Part shown: positions 24,318 through 36,459 of the stretch, in pieces
How positions within the stretch are numbered: the first letter of the stretch is position 1
Layout of the letters: each line of letters begins with the position of its first letter
Source: Takakia lepidozioides
Taxonomy: Eukaryota > Streptophyta > Takakiopsida > Takakiales > Takakiaceae
Length of the DNA stretch: 60,000 nucleotides
Assembly (NCBI GenBank): GCA_030704615.1
Contig: CM060734.1
Coordinates: 42,798,042-42,858,041 of the forward strand
Direction of reading: 5' to 3'
The notes under the pieces: generated by a model
Seen by the model: only the letters and a program-made list of their open reading frames with translations
What the model was told of the DNA's origin: nothing
Databases searched by the model: none
Translations under genes and position numbers: made by a program

Positions 24318-24579
24318 CAGTGTTGGACTGGTATATAGGGCCTGGCCAGGTATCAAGTATCAACTAGGGTATTAAATCACCGACCTGGCCGGTGTTGGCT
24401 GTTGTAATACTAGGGTTAATAATCGAACCGCCTGGTATTGACAATTCCAATACCTAGGTCAATACCCTACATAGGCTGGTATTGACAATGGCAATACCCA
24501 TGCAATACCCATATTATGGGCAAAAACAAGGATATATATATAACTAACGCCAACCGAAGCTAGCGTAAATAAGAGCCTC

Positions 24580-26060
24580 ATCCCCTTGCGGGTACTGCCC
24601 CCTTTCAAGGGTGGGCTCTATCCAAACTGTAACCTGTCACACAGTGGCTGGCCACTTTCAATCTTACGTTTATTGTGGATTAGGGATGTGAGTGATGAAA
24701 TAGCCGTGAAATGCAAGGCTCGTAGTAGAGGTGTAGTGTATTTGGGTGGTAGGTTGAGATTATCTTTCAAACCTTGGATATTATGGGTATGAGCACCGCC
24801 CCTCACACCCGCAGTGATGACGGTCAGAGGTGTTCCAGCCTCGCTCACGGAGGGCATGTATGATTGGGTCATATTTTTCGTGTTTGTACATAATTGATTG
24901 ATCTGGATTTCGATCATGGCAAAATGCGAATTCCAAAAAATGTAGTTTGAGAGATAGAAGCGGTTCTGTCGGTGGCAATGCCAGTAGAGGAAGTCCCTAG
25001 ACTAACAAAATATCTGGGCATAGCCTTGCCAGACAAAGGCACGGGTGCCCTTGGGAGCATACAGACGGTAGCAGCCATGGGGGTATGGTGTGCGACCTTG
25101 GAATGTGCCTGCATATGAGGTTAAACCATCTAGATTTCGGATGTGAAATGAGAATTTTATGGAGTTGTCGAACGCCTCGGTTATGTCTAATTACCCGCAA
25201 CCCATGTATTATGGGGTGGTTGCAGTGGAGAAGTAGATGTGGCCATATATCTATTTGGGGATTTTGGGATGAACATAACACGCAGTGTTTATTGGGGTAT
25301 AATAATGGCCATAACAAGTTCCGTCGTCGGTTGCCCATGTATTGACTATACCAAAATTTCAAAGTTTGTTTGATTTCTACATCGGTAACCCTGGGGGATG
25401 TCCAAAAATGATTGGACATACTATGTAGCAGGTGCGGGGACGAGACCCACTTAGATATGTACGAATTTCTGTACGTGTGGGATTCTTGTATGAGTAGTTT
25501 GGTCTCGCCTTGAATGTGTGTGCAGATTCCGTATAGGTGTTATGGTTGGGAATCTAGCCCTTGTTCATATGAGCCAAAACGGGTATGTGTGCGACCGGTG
25601 GATAGGGCTGGTCAAGGGGTTGATGATTGGCTGATTGGCACCAAGTTGGGCAAGATGGTCTGCTACGTCATTACCTATTATGTCTGTGTGAGATCAAACT
25701 TTATGTATATGGATTTGCAGCGGTAAAGATGATACAACATCGACGATTTCTTTTATAAGTGTAATATCAGGATGGTGGATATGTGATGATGGTATACAAA
25801 TTTGGTTGGTGAGAAAGCAAAGGGAGATCAAGTTGTCTGTAAATAAATAGTATGTTGAAGTAGGTTGGTAGGGGAGGGACTTCAAAGCATCATGTATAGC
25901 CACAAGCTCCGCTCGCAGGATATTTTGGCGACCAGGGAGACGACTATATATTTTGGTATTGGTGCCAACCAAATATATACCATAACCCGTTTGGGCATCT
26001 TTTAAGGAGCCATCAATATATTGCATTTCCGTGGTTGGAATTTTAAGGTTGTGGGTTCCG
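24580..26060 (-). mobile_element. LINE (non-LTR retrotransposon) 3' fragment: RNase H and zf-RVT regions
   Basis: On the minus strand, 26,026 down to about 25,640 reads as a ribonuclease H domain with its acidic residues in place: YIDGSLKDAQTGYGIYL, LRAELVAIHDALKSL, YYLFTDN and, past one in-frame TGA at 25,694, SHTDIIGNDVADHLAQLG. Downstream comes a zf-RVT-like Cys/His cluster, CVLCSSQNPQIDIWPHLLLHC (25,300-25,240). Reverse transcriptase itself is missing and later frames are broken, so this is a dead 5'-truncated copy nested in the hAT-like element. Confidence 0.75.
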
Positions 26061-26609
26061 TGAAATCTGGCAGTGGTATAGCAAAGGATTTTGGTCTCGC
26101 TGCCAAAAGATGCATGGGGTCACATGTCTCCATGGTTTGTCTGGATTGATTTGGGGATATTTGTTGTAGGTGGGTGGACCATGGCCCCGTGCGACCAAAT
26201 AAATATTTTAGAATCTAGTCCAGTTGATGGTAGAAAGTGATAGGTATTTGCGGGTCTATTATAGGATTATTATACATATGGTATAGATATGAAGTTGGGT
26301 TGGTGCACACGTCAGGGGTGAGGGCGTGTCCAGCCCCAGGGATGCCATTATTTTTTAGCACATGTTAGGTAGGGCAATGTCGACTTGGCATTGACAACCT
26401 CGACAAATTAGTGCTAATTTTACAGAATTGGCTGGTTGATGTGCGGACGGATTGCAAGGTGGTTGAGCAAGGGATCAAGGATCTCTTTTTTGGAAGACAT
26501 TACGATTGATGAATATGAGGACCTCATTGCAGATAGTGGCATGTTGCACCTCAACGTGACAAAACAAAACAAACAAAACAAAACAAACATCTCGCTTCAT
26601 ATAGCTTGT

Positions 26610-26940
26610 GTCGTCGGCCCAAGTGTCCAATGTCATCTAAGTCCAAGTGCAATCCTCTCTGTATCCAAGTGCGTCTCTTATGTCGAGGCCCAAATGCGAC
26701 CTCTAGGGTAGCATGTGCCATGGGCCCAAGTGTCAAGTGTCATCTAAGTCCAATTGTAAGATCTTCTATGTATCCCAGTGCGTCTTCTATGTCAAGGCCC
26801 AAGTGCAACCTCTAGGCCCATGTGTGAAGAATTAAAAAATCTAAGACCAAGTGCAATTTCCTATGTATCCAATGTGTCTCCTATGCTAAGGCCTAAGTGC
26901 GACCTCTAGTGTAGCCTATGCTGTTGGCCCATGTGCATTA
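26610..26940 (+). repeat. ~107-bp tandem repeat block (GGCCCAAGTGTC family), copy 1
   Basis: Units contain GGCCCAAGTGTCCAATGTCA, CATCTAAGTCCAAGTGCAAT, CCAAGTGCGTCTC and GCGACCTCTAGGGTAGC. About three units follow each other, and the same units recur at 51.7-52.2 kb and inverted at 55.5-57.7 kb. Just upstream (26,560-26,600) is an AAACAAAACA run with CTCGCTTCATATA, which also borders the other copies. Confidence 0.75.
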
Positions 26941-27365
26941 CATAATAATGTTGCAGATTTTAGTACGCAAAGTGAAGCAAGCTTTGTTAAAAGAGAACTC
27001 ATTGCGAGGCTCTTTGTCAGTCTAAATTTTGCAACAGAATATTTAATTTCTTTGTGAAATCAAGTCTGCTTTTTAATTGAAGGCATACTTAATGATTGGT
27101 GGTTATTTTAATTTTAACTTTAATTTTTTATATCCGGTTGATAACCGACTGGTATTACGATTGGAATACCAGTCATATTGATACCCATCCACTACTGAGA
27201 ACCGGCGGATATTAACATTAAAAGAATATTCCAATACCAGCTGTAGGCTGATATTAACGTTAAGAGAATATTCTAATACTATGGCGGCCGCTGGTATTGA
27301 AAAATAAATTTTTCTTCAATACCAGGACCTGGCTGGTAATAAAAAAGGACCACCGTCCAACACTG

Positions 27366-28741
27366 CTTAGAAGCTTAAAAGTCAACCCACTTAGGTGTGC
27401 ATCTTTGACTTTTCTTTCCTTTTCTTCTTTTTCCAAAGAAAAGGAGACGCAGGCCCTGTTAAGCTTGACTTGCCAGAACAGTCTACTGAAGTGTAAACCA
27501 TGGTCAGTAATTAAAGCTGTGACATTGCTTAGTATTGTTGCACCCAGAAACTTTTCAAACCATTCAAGTGTGCAAATCATGGCCTATCAAGTTCAGAATT
27601 AAGTGACAAACTAAGCAAACCAGGAGTGGGTGAAGCTCCTTAATGCACAGGATTCAATTTTGTCCCTTGTTCTCACTCTGAATATCATGTGGATCTAAGT
27701 TTGGGGATTGCCCCATGTGAATGAGAACATGTCTGTACTCCATGGATGGAGAAGTGACAAAATTGTAGAAGACATGGTACACAGCTTCTAAAGAGAGTGT
27801 TTCCTTGCCAACCTTTGCTGGACTCTTTCTACTTAAGATACCTACCTGTCTCATATGATTGTATCTTATGTACCCACAAAAGGGATCTAGAAATCAAGAG
27901 CAATGAGGTCGGATTCAAATGGCACAAACTGAGAACGAACTTGGAATTGTCTGGCTGGAGTGCAGGTGTAGCATAAGATACCCTGAAAAAGCAATTCCAC
28001 GACACTGAGTACTTGGTTTTGTTAGAATCAGCTCAGACCAAAAAACATGCATATAGGCAATCTTTGCCATCACCATTTGGTAGCAGTAGGTCTTACTCAC
28101 TTATAGTTTAGTTGGTGAGTTTCTAGGGAAATAAGCTTGTAAGAAAAGAGACGGATATCTGCCAAAAAAATCCAGCAATGGGCAAGAAGTAACCTGATAT
28201 GTAGCTGGTACCCTGTTGTATAGGACCCCCAAGGCATCAAATATGCTGTCCAAAACCCAGCCATAGTGAACAGACCTTCCTCAACTGCAGAGCTGTTGCT
28301 CCTGGTAATAGGCCAGTTGTTGAACCCTTTGATCACAGGTGTAAACTCTCTGCAGAATTATAAATGACACTCGGAAAATCAAATAGGTTACTTTTTCATG
28401 CTCGAACACACTACCGCGTATCACGTTTCTCTATTCAGAATTCATGTGAAAGAGTTGAGAATGCATGTTCTTCAAAAATATGTTTGTCATTGGTTTTCAA
28501 AACTTCAACCACACACGAGTAAATGAATAACCCTTCCATGGCACTTTATGCAAGCATATGCCCCCCTTCTTCCAGCAATTCCACTAATGCATTTTCCCAG
28601 ACAATCACCCGCAAACTGCTCTCTCACCAGGGTATTTGAGCTCAGCAGAAATACTTTTGACACACCTTGACTCCACTGCACAGTGGAGTAGAGATTGGGA
28701 TGATGTCAGAAATTTGTAAGAGCCCCATGCCCCCGAACGAA
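27366..28741. other. Downstream flank of the CAMTA gene
   Basis: No gene is supported. The part next to 28,741 should contain the CAMTA 3' UTR (minus strand) and its poly(A) signals; I could not choose one. The remaining sequence shows no repeats shared with other parts of the window. Confidence 0.4.
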
Positions 28742-31700
28742 TCAATCAGTGTAAGCCATAATGGAATCATCTAGATAGTCCCGGGGGCTTGGTGACGCAT
28801 CCCCTCTCCGTCCTTGTGGATCAATCTGAGCTTGCCGGGATCCTTCTAGCATTCGCCGATATTGAACACGAGCCTGATGCGAGCGCACCATTGACTGTAC
28901 GCGAGTGACTGCCTTATCTAAAGCTTCTTCTGTCTTTTTCCTCTCTGCTTTGAGGAAGTCTTCATCATTGTCTTTATCAGGTAGAGTGAGCTCCCCGCTC
29001 TTGAAACCCCGTAGCCCAGTCCCTTTCCGGCGCCACCGCAATACTGCCTTCTCCAGTATGCCCACTGACCATAGAAGCCTCCTGAAACGCTTACGAACCA
29101 ATTTCCCCCGTACATGAGCCTGAATCCGAACAACATGCTGCCGAAAAGTGAGGAAGTCTCTGCGGCCCTTCCAGCCCCGGAACTTGCGCTGGATGCGGGT
29201 GGCAGCCAAGTGCTGCTTTTTTTCATTGTGTACTACCTTTTGCATTTTGTGGGAAGACAGCATTGCACGCACCTGACACTCTGACATGCCATACTCATCA
29301 AACTGCTGTGATGCCAATGAATCTTCCTCACGCCGTCGAAATGAATGCTGCCGAAAAGCCGCCTGGATTAGAGCTGCAGCTTGTGCAGCGTTTCGGACTG
29401 CTTGGAGTGAATCCTGAAGGAAGGTTTGGTCCTCCATCCCCGTCACACTTCGTTGGATGCTTGCACGCCGCGACAACTTGGCCACGGCCTGATCACCCGC
29501 CAGCTGTGATGTAAAAACATCCATGTCATTGACAACTGCCCTGTCTGTGAGGCTCATGGATGAAAGGCGGCTTGTCAAAGTCATTTCTGCTAAGTACCCT
29601 GCAATGCCTGCATGCTGATTGATAGCAGCTAAATCTGCAGGAGTTTGCCCTGCTGGATACTTCGGACTTGGATCTGTCACTGGTCCTGGATCTGCTCCAG
29701 CTTTTAAAAGTGCTATTATAACCTGTTCCCTGGCACAAGCCGCTGCCCAGTGAAGTGCAGTCCAGCCTGATTTATCCCGAAAGTTGATAGGTATTCCTGC
29801 TGCCACAAGAGGGCCGACTGCCCAGTCATACCCAAGAGCTGCAACCATGTGAAACACTCCCTGCCCCTGCCCATCAAGGATATTAGGTCCTTTCCCTTCC
29901 TCCTGAACTTTACAAAGAAGCCAATTCTGCATCCGGTACTTCAGCAACATTTGAACCAACTGCTCTTGAAACTCTAGTGGCCACTGATCCCCATGCTGCT
30001 TTGCAAGTATTTCTTCAAGTGATGCCCAATCATCATCATAGTGTATAGCATCTAGTGAGTAATCACCGTTTACTCCTTTGATAGAGCCATCCATGCCAGG
30101 ATTCTGATCCTTGACCTCTGCAAGTAGCATGCGGGTTAGGCGGATCTTCAGCATCATCTCTTCCTCTGTTTGCAGCCCTGCTTTTGAATCAGCTAAGGGG
30201 TGTACAACATCCCCAGAAGTGCCCCCTCTGCCAGTCCGATACTCAAACTCACGGACTTCACTGTGAGCTTGCCGGTCCCCACAAGTGATGTAGAAGGAAA
30301 CCCTTCCAGGTGCATGGGCTGGAGCTTTGCATCTTAACACACCCCCTTCTATCACTTCCGCAGGAACTTCAACCTCACCAAACATACAGCACCACTTGTT
30401 AAAGGACGGGTTCCTGATATTCTCTAGAAACGTGCCTACTATGAGAATCTTAGTCTCTTCAGATGAAAAGGCCCACTCCGGTGAAAAGTCCACAATACTA
30501 AAGCGCTGGTCTTGTGAAAGAGAAGGGCTCAGTCCTGCCTCCACTTGCATGTGCTGTGATAAACTGGACATGTCCTCAACAGTCCCTTGGTCCTCAATTG
30601 TGGAACCCCAGTATGATCCAGATTGCAGGGTTCCAGAGATAAGAGAGCTATGAGTGTCTCCCCCTATCTCTCTGCTCATCCACCGTCCAAAGCTGTCCAA
30701 CTTTGAGAGGCTTTCGAGCTCAGAGTTCTTGAAACTGCCAAGTTTTGAAAAGTGATCCAGCTCTGAGGGCTTGCCATCCCAGTGGGCATCTGTGTGTTGA
30801 GCATCCAGGCTTATGGCAGGAAACCGTTTTTGTTGGGCCTCAGCAGCAGCCTTCAGAGCCTTTTCTTCCGTCACTGCCCGTAAGCTTGCTTCAAGCGCAG
30901 ATTGAGGTTCCCGCCCTAGACCCCTGGGAGATAATGCCTCCATTATACCTTTTGGAGAGGGGATTCCGGAAACCAAGGGCAAGTCTGCGTTAACAGGAGG
31001 TTCAGTATATGCATCAGTTTCTGCTCGAGTACTTGGCATGATTGACTCTAAGAGATTTTGACGTGTTGCCGGTGTGGTGCATTGCTCAAGCATGTCCGCC
31101 CAGATCGAACCATTCATACTCTCCTGTTTTACATACTGCGCCACCCCACTTGGAACTCCAAAGGATGGTTGATTTTTCCGACTGTTCTCCAGTCGCTCAT
31201 TCCAGGCTGCGATGTCAAAAGTGCCTGTTTGGTTAACTGGACGGTGAGCCCCTGAAAAGGTCTCAGACTTCCCCAGCAGTTCAGAAAAGGTGACAGTCCC
31301 CAATGTTGACCCGCTAACGCTGGTGCCTGGGTAGTCCAGCGGAAGCTGACTGTTTCCACTCCCCTGTGCGGACATGGAACCTGGGTGATTGTTCAGAGAC
31401 TGCCCAAAGTAAGTTGATGGCCTTGGCGGAGGATAAAGGCCTCCTGGATTTAACAGTTTTTCAAACTCCCCAAGGCCTGAAGTCCCCATTAAAGCTGAGG
31501 TCCAGGATGAGGACGTACTTCTGGGGTCCAACGTTGGCTGCGGTTGCCAACTATTTGAAGTCGGCGAGACACTTCTGGGATCCAGCGCCGCTGGCCGAGG
31601 TGTGGAAATCTGCTCCAGTAACGAAGGCTGTTGGCCAGCTTCCAGTATCGAGAAGTCGTCGTGTTCATCTCCATCTAATAAATCTGTCTCGTCGTGATCA

Positions 31701-32275
31701 ATTTCAGGGGACATAGATGGGCCCGTCACTTCCGGCGGACTAGCAGCATACACAGGAGGGGCAGAGTGATGAGAGTCGGAGGATACTGTAAGGCGGTTTC
31801 CCTCTGTCACTTCTCGGTAATGAACAAGAACAATATGCTCCAAGTTAGGATCAAGCATCCAGTAACACCGGCGCTGGAAATTTACATTATCCTCACCATG
31901 TGCATAATAGCAGTGCAACACATCCACGCTACCCGTCTTCAACCGCTCGTGGGCCTCACGCACAGTTTTCCCGTCCTTCTTCTTCCGCCAGTTATGACCA
32001 TCCTTTCTAAAATACCGCAAAGTCTTCCTATCAAACAGGAACATGGAACCACTTGGTGGCCGACTAGGTGGAACCGGGTTGAGCTTAAATCCATACTGAC
32101 TATAGTTTTTCAGAATCTCGCACACCTCCACAGGCTTTAACCACCGCGTCTGTGCTTCAGCAATAATTTGTACCACGTCCACTTCAGGATGCTGCGGTAG
32201 AGACCGCAGACGCCTATTGTCAGACATGCTTGTCATTTCGCCAGCTCTGCACCAACTCGTCACTAGCACAAACAA
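28742..32275 (-). CDS. CAMTA: Calmodulin-binding transcription activator (CAMTA), single exon
   Basis: One uninterrupted frame of 1,177 codons carries the full plant CAMTA order. The CG-1 DNA-binding domain (residues about 34-158) includes RWLKPVEVCEILKNY, FLFDRKTLRYFRKDGHNW and DVLHCYYAHGED. The TIG/IPT domain is at about 595-680 (FSIVDFSPEWAFSSEETKIL). Ankyrin repeats are at about 797-895 (GWTALHWAAACARE). IQ motifs lie at about 968-1140 (LIQAAFRQHSFRRR; RIQRKFRGWKGRR; RIQAHVRGKLVRKRF; RVQSMVRSHQARVQY). The likely start is Met14 or Met17 (ATG at 32,236 or 32,227) because homology begins soon after. CAMTAs are nuclear factors that bind CGCG-box promoters and respond to Ca2+/calmodulin in stress and immunity. 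The lack of introns is unusual, since flowering-plant CAMTAs have many. No stop or frameshift is present, so the gene looks functional. Confidence 0.95.
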   Translation of the reverse strand: MFVLVTSWCRAGEMTSMSDNRRLRSLPQHPEVDVVQIIAEAQTRWLKPVEVCEILKNYSQYGFKLNPVPPSRPPSGSMFLFDRKTLRYFRKDGHNWRKKKDGKTVREAHERLKTGSVDVLHCYYAHGEDNVNFQRRCYWMLDPNLEHIVLVHYREVTEGNRLTVSSDSHHSAPPVYAASPPEVTGPSMSPEIDHDETDLLDGDEHDDFSILEAGQQPSLLEQISTPRPAALDPRSVSPTSNSWQPQPTLDPRSTSSSWTSALMGTSGLGEFEKLLNPGGLYPPPRPSTYFGQSLNNHPGSMSAQGSGNSQLPLDYPGTSVSGSTLGTVTFSELLGKSETFSGAHRPVNQTGTFDIAAWNERLENSRKNQPSFGVPSGVAQYVKQESMNGSIWADMLEQCTTPATRQNLLESIMPSTRAETDAYTEPPVNADLPLVSGIPSPKGIMEALSPRGLGREPQSALEASLRAVTEEKALKAAAEAQQKRFPAISLDAQHTDAHWDGKPSELDHFSKLGSFKNSELESLSKLDSFGRWMSREIGGDTHSSLISGTLQSGSYWGSTIEDQGTVEDMSSLSQHMQVEAGLSPSLSQDQRFSIVDFSPEWAFSSEETKILIVGTFLENIRNPSFNKWCCMFGEVEVPAEVIEGGVLRCKAPAHAPGRVSFYITCGDRQAHSEVREFEYRTGRGGTSGDVVHPLADSKAGLQTEEEMMLKIRLTRMLLAEVKDQNPGMDGSIKGVNGDYSLDAIHYDDDWASLEEILAKQHGDQWPLEFQEQLVQMLLKYRMQNWLLCKVQEEGKGPNILDGQGQGVFHMVAALGYDWAVGPLVAAGIPINFRDKSGWTALHWAAACAREQVIIALLKAGADPGPVTDPSPKYPAGQTPADLAAINQHAGIAGYLAEMTLTSRLSSMSLTDRAVVNDMDVFTSQLAGDQAVAKLSRRASIQRSVTGMEDQTFLQDSLQAVRNAAQAAALIQAAFRQHSFRRREEDSLASQQFDEYGMSECQVRAMLSSHKMQKVVHNEKKQHLAATRIQRKFRGWKGRRDFLTFRQHVVRIQAHVRGKLVRKRFRRLLWSVGILEKAVLRWRRKGTGLRGFKSGELTLPDKDNDEDFLKAERKKTEEALDKAVTRVQSMVRSHQARVQYRRMLEGSRQAQIDPQGRRGDASPSPRDYLDDSIMAYTD

Positions 32276-32840
32276 GGAACAATGTCTTCTCTAGCTCTCT
32301 TACCCCTATGATTCTCCTTCACTTGTATCCTACACCCATTTACAACAGAGACGACCCTAGCAGGTGAGAGAGAAACTGCAACAGCAGCAGGACTTTGCTG
32401 CCTAGCTCAACATTCTGCTGCCGGACAAGACAAAATCTTTGCGTCTATTTACAAAGCCTGGGCTCCCATCCTACGAGCTTCTGGAAATGGGAGAGGATTT
32501 TCTGTGTGAGAGGGGAAAGAAAAAGCTAAAGAGTACACACACACAGGCACCAACCCTCTACACCTTCACAAACTGTCACCAATCTGCAAGCTTTCGAGTG
32601 CTCTCCGAGTCCTCACCCTGGACAGCTTCTGGACTTGCTTCAAAGGCAATGGTTTGGGGGTTTGAGGGTGAGAGATGGAGAGGATGGAGAGTCTCGAGAG
32701 GTGCAGGACATGTGCAGAATGCGGGGGAGAAAGCGGCGATGAGACAGCGGAGAAAGAAAGAGCAGGAACGTTCTGAGAAAGTGAAGCGCCCCACGCAGCC
32801 CCTATACTGGCGCGCTACGGCAACGTAGTGGCAGCGGATC
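32276..32840 (-). promoter_or_regulatory. Putative CAMTA 5' leader and promoter-proximal region
   Basis: The 560 bp upstream of CAMTA have no competing gene. On the minus strand they are pyrimidine-rich (CTTTCTC, CTCTCC words), typical of a plant leader. GCGCGC occurs near 32,811-32,816 and fits the CGCG-box core (V-CGCG-B) that CAMTA proteins bind, so self-regulation is conceivable. A weak TATATGG lies just beyond at about 32,840. None of this is proven. Confidence 0.35.
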
Positions 32841-34680
32841 CATATAGGCTCCCTCGGCAGCCCCTATGTCGGTGCCCAGCTATATCAAGCAACCATCTCG
32901 TTGCCGTCCGATCCTTTCCGAGGATTTATCCTGGCCGTCCGGTTTATGCCGCCGAAATAGGAAGGGTTTGACCGTGGAACTTGAAAGCGATCATGTGGAC
33001 TACGCCACTTCAATGACTTTTTTACTTTTTTCTTTTCATCTTTTTTTGGTGAAGGTCGATGGAAGCAGCGTTTTTTTTTTCATTTAAGAACTTGAGCCAC
33101 GTTGGCTCCTGGCTGGCCTATGAGGAAGATCAATTGGCACTCTGTGGCATGTGATCTCGAACAGGTGGCTATTGTCAAAAATGTTTGATGTAGTGTTTGG
33201 TTTGTGAAAGCGACAAGGGAGGTAATTCTTCCTAAGTAACAACGACACTGTGCATCCTGTATCCTGCAAAGCCTAGCACAACTCTGTCACATGGATACAA
33301 TCCATTGACAAATATGACTAATCTTGTGCAAGATCAGCAACTCTGCTCAAAGCCTCATGTGCCAGTGCAAGAGACGGTGCAAGTATGCTTAAATGGAGGT
33401 GCATGACACGGATACTAGGTAGGTAAGCGAAAGCGGGAAGAGTTTTAACCCAAGGCTTTGCTCCTTGCGCTGGCAGGGTGGTAGGGTTTCTAGAAATCGA
33501 TAGGCAAGATCATCCGGATCTAACAAACCCAAATGGCATGTGCTCTCCCTGTGCCAGAGTTGTACAAGCGGCGTCCTCATTGCAGCGACATGATGGCATT
33601 AGGGAGGGCAGTAATGTGAAACAGTGCCATATTTTAACCCATAATTCCTTTGTAAATTTCGTGAGGCCAATTTCTGGATCGAAAAGTGGCGAAATTTCGC
33701 GCATAAAAAAAACGCTGGATGGAAGGGCCGAGAATTTATTTAAAACATGCGAGGAAAAAATAACCTCGGGAAAACAACCATGAGGATGAAAACCTAAAAT
33801 CAAGAAGGGCTGCAGGAAGCTGAGGGAAGTAGGTTCCTGAGCTAAAGAGGAAATGAGGAGTTTTTCCTTTTATATTTTTTCCAAACAGCCTCAGTGGCAT
33901 CATAAATCACCATTAATCTGTTTCCTTAAAATAATGCAAATAAAGTTAATCCAGGCCTTCACAGCGAGGTTACTGAGAGGTTATTTTCTCCTGTCTCTAT
34001 TAAGGGGCCTGATTTGTGAGCTGTCGCTCCCAGGTGTTTCCCTTCTTTAAAAAAATATATTTTAAAAAAAAATCCAGGGCTTCTATCCCCTGTTCACTGA
34101 AAAAAAACAAAAAAAAAAAACATATCACCATACTATTACCCTAGGTAATCGAATCCTTTCATTATTTTTATTTATTATTTATTTTTTATTCGTCCCACTG
34201 TGATACCAGGGAAGCACTCGTATTGCCAAAAATCTGAGATTTGGATACCATGGTGGTATCAGTAATACATTATTGGTGTGGTATTTTACGGATATCAATA
34301 GCAAGAGTTTTGAAAAACCAAGGCATTATCAATGTGGTATCAATCGAACTCACTATATATTCATATTAAAAGAGTTCTCATACTACAATAAAACAAAGTG
34401 CAATAAGCATGCTTTCTCATTGGATTTATTCCTCAAAGTATCCAGCTTCTTGTATTTTATCTTCGTTTTGTATCTGATTTTTATCTTGCTTATTGAGAGA
34501 AGCATCCATATTATGCAGTGCCAACGATGATTCTCATATCTAGGTTTTCCTCACAAAAATGGATATCCTAATGGTGTCAGATACCGCTAGGGATTGGCGT
34601 GAGGTGATATCAGACTTGTCTGGTACTTATACCAGTATATATATTCCAACTAGTTCTTATAGGTATATCAGTCCAACATT
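32841..34680. other. Intergenic DNA turning AT-rich; ends in a hAT-like terminus at about 34,662-34,681
   Basis: No gene is supported. From 34,040 the sequence is A/T-rich with many GGTATC/GATACC words. The string GGTATATCAGTCCAACATTG ending at 34,681 is nearly the inverse of the left end of the hAT-like element at 24,318, so it looks like the right terminus of a related element. Its left terminus was not found and may be lost. Confidence 0.45.
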
Positions 34681-35045
34681 GGACGAAACCTCCTATTGAT
34701 TTGTTTTTTATTTCTTATATTGGCTCTTTCAAAAATAAAATACATTCCCTAAATTGTTATTTTATTCTATTCTATTAATTTTAATAATATAGTATATATG
34801 CATTCATCCTAGTAGTATTCAATATTAGGCTTAAGTTCGATTTTATCTTTGCTTTCACTCTTGTGTCAGTTACCTTTAGCATTTTCGGCTGAACGATATT
34901 TTGTGGTCATTTTGAGGAAAATCGAACCCAAGATCAGTTTCGTTATTCACCGAAGCACTAATATTGGTTGGTGCATTACTATCCACGTTTTTGCCACATT
35001 CCAAAAGAGGGAGAAGCGGCCAACAACGACTACTAAAAGTTTCTA

Positions 35046-36300
35046 GAGCCAAATAAGAAGATCACAAGACCGGAAGCTAAAAGTACCATTTGGTCAGTAT
35101 CAACTTAAGAGTTGACAGAAAGATAATGTCAGATAGCAACCGAGTTATGAAAATCAAATGAGAATAGGCTCATTCTGATAGCATGTGAAGGTAGTGATAA
35201 AAAACGATCTTACAATTTTGATGAATTAGTTCAACTAAGAGTAGCCGAGGCGATACAAGGGCGCAGCATCGTGCCTCTCGTCAAGAATTGAAAGAAGTTC
35301 TAGAACGCTCAAAATGGGAATCATCTCATACTACGAATTTAATAGAAGAAGAAGAATCTTCTACAAGTCTAAAGACAGTTAGTAATATGGATGACTACAT
35401 TGAAATTGAAGTTGAAGGAGTAAAAAACCAATTCGAGAGTTATAAACATTTAGCTAAGATAACCATAAAGAGCAATCTATTATTTACCGACGATGAGCAA
35501 AATAGAGAAAATGTATTCAAGCCTCATAGCTTTCTGAATTCTTCAGAAGAAAAAATGTTAAAACAGCGGAGCTTTGGCTATTTTCAGTCGAGCAATATGC
35601 GCTTGCAAAGAGGAGATGGTCTCTTCTAGGTCAACCTTTTACAAATGTTTTGCAGCAGATTGGTGGCTAGACAAGACAATGCATTGGAAGAAGCATCCTG
35701 ACGAGCGGATTGCAACTTAGGAAGCATTCCGAGCAATGGTTTTGACAGAGTTTACGTCCATGAATGAGGCTTCAAAAATCAGAAAACAATAGTACATTAT
35801 CAAACAAACTAGATTTTGTACAAGACTACATCTCTGAATATAGAACTATTAGTTCGGCCTAAAAGACTCTAAGGAGGTGGACCACATAAAACGCTTTGTT
35901 TATGGCTTAAAACCGTACTTCAAAAGAGAAGTAGAAAAACAAAAACCAACAAGTCTCGACGATGCATACAAAATGAACGATTGTTTGGAAATCCTCGATA
36001 ATCCTGTTTTGATGGAAAATAGAAATAAATCTCACATTTTTGTCCGAAAATATCAAGAATAAGAAAGAGGTGGAAATTATGGCAAAATGACAAGCATCGG
36101 CGGCTTAAAAACAAGGTGGACTACCACATCTAGGTCCTGATCACAAAGAGGTGATTGAACTAGATACACAAATGTCAAAGTTCAATAAGTGAAATCCCAT
36201 TAAACATTTGGAAGAGAAAGGAAAAAAACCAAAATGATTTGCATGCAATGAATATGTTCACATATCATATGATTGTCCTCATCTAGTGGATATTTGATTT
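35046..36300 (+). mobile_element. LTR retrotransposon gag fragment (plus-strand copy)
   Basis: Frames read RQELKEVLERSKWESSH, MDDYIEIEVEGVKNQFESY, LLFTDDEQNRENVFKPHSF and, across stops and shifts, QDYISEYRTI and KRFVYGLKPYFKREVEKQ. The end has CNEYVHISYDC, a degenerate zinc-knuckle-like cluster. The same protein is encoded on the minus strand in two pieces (50,860-50,240 and 37,855-37,683), which gives independent support. No reverse transcriptase or integrase follows. It is a dead gag-only copy, probably of the Ty3/gypsy type. Confidence 0.7.
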
Positions 36301-36459
36301 TTCTCGTATCTTTTGTTAGGGATGAGTATGTTTATTGCGCCCTGGCTGAAGTAACATTTATATCTGTGCAGGAAAGTTATATCTTTTCTCTACTGCTAGT
36401 CTCATGTGCCTTAAACTGTTGGTAAAAACGTACAGCTTTTCGGTTTGTGGTTTTCTTTC

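Larger units (their letters stand above)
24318..27365. mobile_element. 3.05-kb non-autonomous hAT-like element
   Basis: The left end CAGTGTTGGAC (24,318) and right end GTCCAACACTG (27,365) are exact inverted repeats of 11 bp. The flanks GTTAGCAG and CTTAGAAG match at 6 of 8 positions, as expected for an aged 8-bp hAT duplication. Subterminal copies of GGTATTG/CAATACC are frequent within about 250 bp of both ends (for example near 24,436, 24,478, 27,151 and 27,292). No hAT transposase is inside; the interior is a LINE fragment and a block of ~107-bp repeats. Confidence 0.75.

Noticed and set aside
28905-31716. Plus-strand frames opposite CAMTA
   Set aside because: All are antisense shadows of the long minus-strand coding region.
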